Under the pieces are notes generated by a model. That model ran no database searches. It saw nothing but the letters and a program-made list of their open reading frames with translations, and was not told where the DNA came from. A program made the translations under genes and the position numbers. A stretch of DNA of 64,000 bases from NCBI GenBank assembly GCA_964344965.1, contig CAYFPJ010000005.1:11392-75391 (forward strand), written 5' to 3'. This document shows, piece after piece, positions 63,952 through 64,000 of this stretch. This stretch comes from UM-FILTER-37-12 sp964344965. Its GTDB lineage: Bacteria > Patescibacteriota > Patescibacteriia > Magasanikbacterales > UBA922. How positions within the stretch are numbered: the first letter of the stretch is position 1; each line of letters opens with the position of its first letter.

Positions 63952-64000
63952 ATAAAAGTAAATTTGGTTTAAGTAAGACTTCATCGGGCCATCCCCGCAG
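63952..64000 (-). repeat. 144-bp structured dispersed repeat, copy R6 (truncated by window end)
   Basis: Reverse orientation; the 49 bases visible match the end of the element, starting ATAAAAGTAAATTTGG. Confidence 0.95.

Noticed and set aside
1..64000. UGA recoding or other alternative genetic code
   Set aside because: TGA terminates several genes at the expected family end (trpD, trpF, tyrA neighbours), and no conserved gene contains an internal TGA.
1..64000. tRNA genes
   Set aside because: I looked for T-loop GTTCGAATC-type motifs with matching acceptor stems by eye; the few hits lie inside coding genes without cloverleaf pairing. A tRNAscan run would settle this.

Overview
The window looks like a chromosomal segment of a candidate phyla radiation (Patescibacteria) bacterium. 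The grounds are an AT-rich sequence with few Shine-Dalgarno motifs, several promoters placed almost on the start codon, typical Patescibacteria-style genes (paired four-helix-bundle proteins, DUF3048, DUF333/Kazal lipoprotein, signal-anchored solute-binding protein without a transporter), a giant low-complexity protein, and many palindromic intergenic repeats. TGA is used as a stop (for example trpD and trpF), so the UGA-recoded Gracilibacteria/Absconditabacteria are unlikely. No tRNA or rRNA gene was recognised. One 100-base run of N (17549-17648) is an assembly gap inside a tandem repeat.

Layout. 1-29.2 kb reads almost entirely leftward: an edge-truncated XRE-Panacea regulator, a small promoter/repeat/terminator unit, gatB, a thymidylate and deoxynucleotide cluster (dCMP deaminase, P-loop kinase, dUTPase, thyA, folA, tmk), rplA, a type II toxin-antitoxin pair, a 2006-residue protein of unknown function, coiled-coil genes, a DUF333/Kazal lipoprotein, a 2-hydroxyacid dehydrogenase, rplK-nusG-secE, two DUF559 genes around recQ, a paralogous pair of small genes and gyrB. 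29.2-44.8 kb is mixed: a rodA-type SEDS protein, rplY, DUF3048, prfA-prmC, rpmE, secG, a peptide-binding protein, RNase J, a TrmB-like regulator, an HD protein and a PEP-utiliser-type phosphohistidine protein.

44.8-63.7 kb is a rightward aromatic amino acid island: trpR, a GC-rich structured intergenic RNA candidate, trpEGDCFBA, then aroA, aroK, aroQ, aroE, DAHP synthase, aroB, aroC, a prephenate-dehydratase-like gene, tyrA fused to chorismate mutase, a LysE-family exporter, trpS and a rhodanese. All seven shikimate steps and all tryptophan steps are present, which is unusual for this group.

The main discovery candidate lies between trpA and aroA: an 18-codon leader peptide with the run Phe-Tyr-Phe-Tyr-Phe-Trp, followed by three mutually exclusive RNA pairings ending in an intrinsic terminator. 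This is a complete classical attenuator that would sense all three aromatic amino acids and control the shikimate operon. trpR also carries its own probable operator, so two layers of control can be read from the sequence. Other strong signals are a 144-bp structured repeat present in six copies (the complete ones identical by eye), two of which flank trpF as direct repeats; a 25-bp perfect inverted repeat enclosing three 19-bp tandem repeats; and an ORF with its own promoter and terminator but an in-frame TAG.
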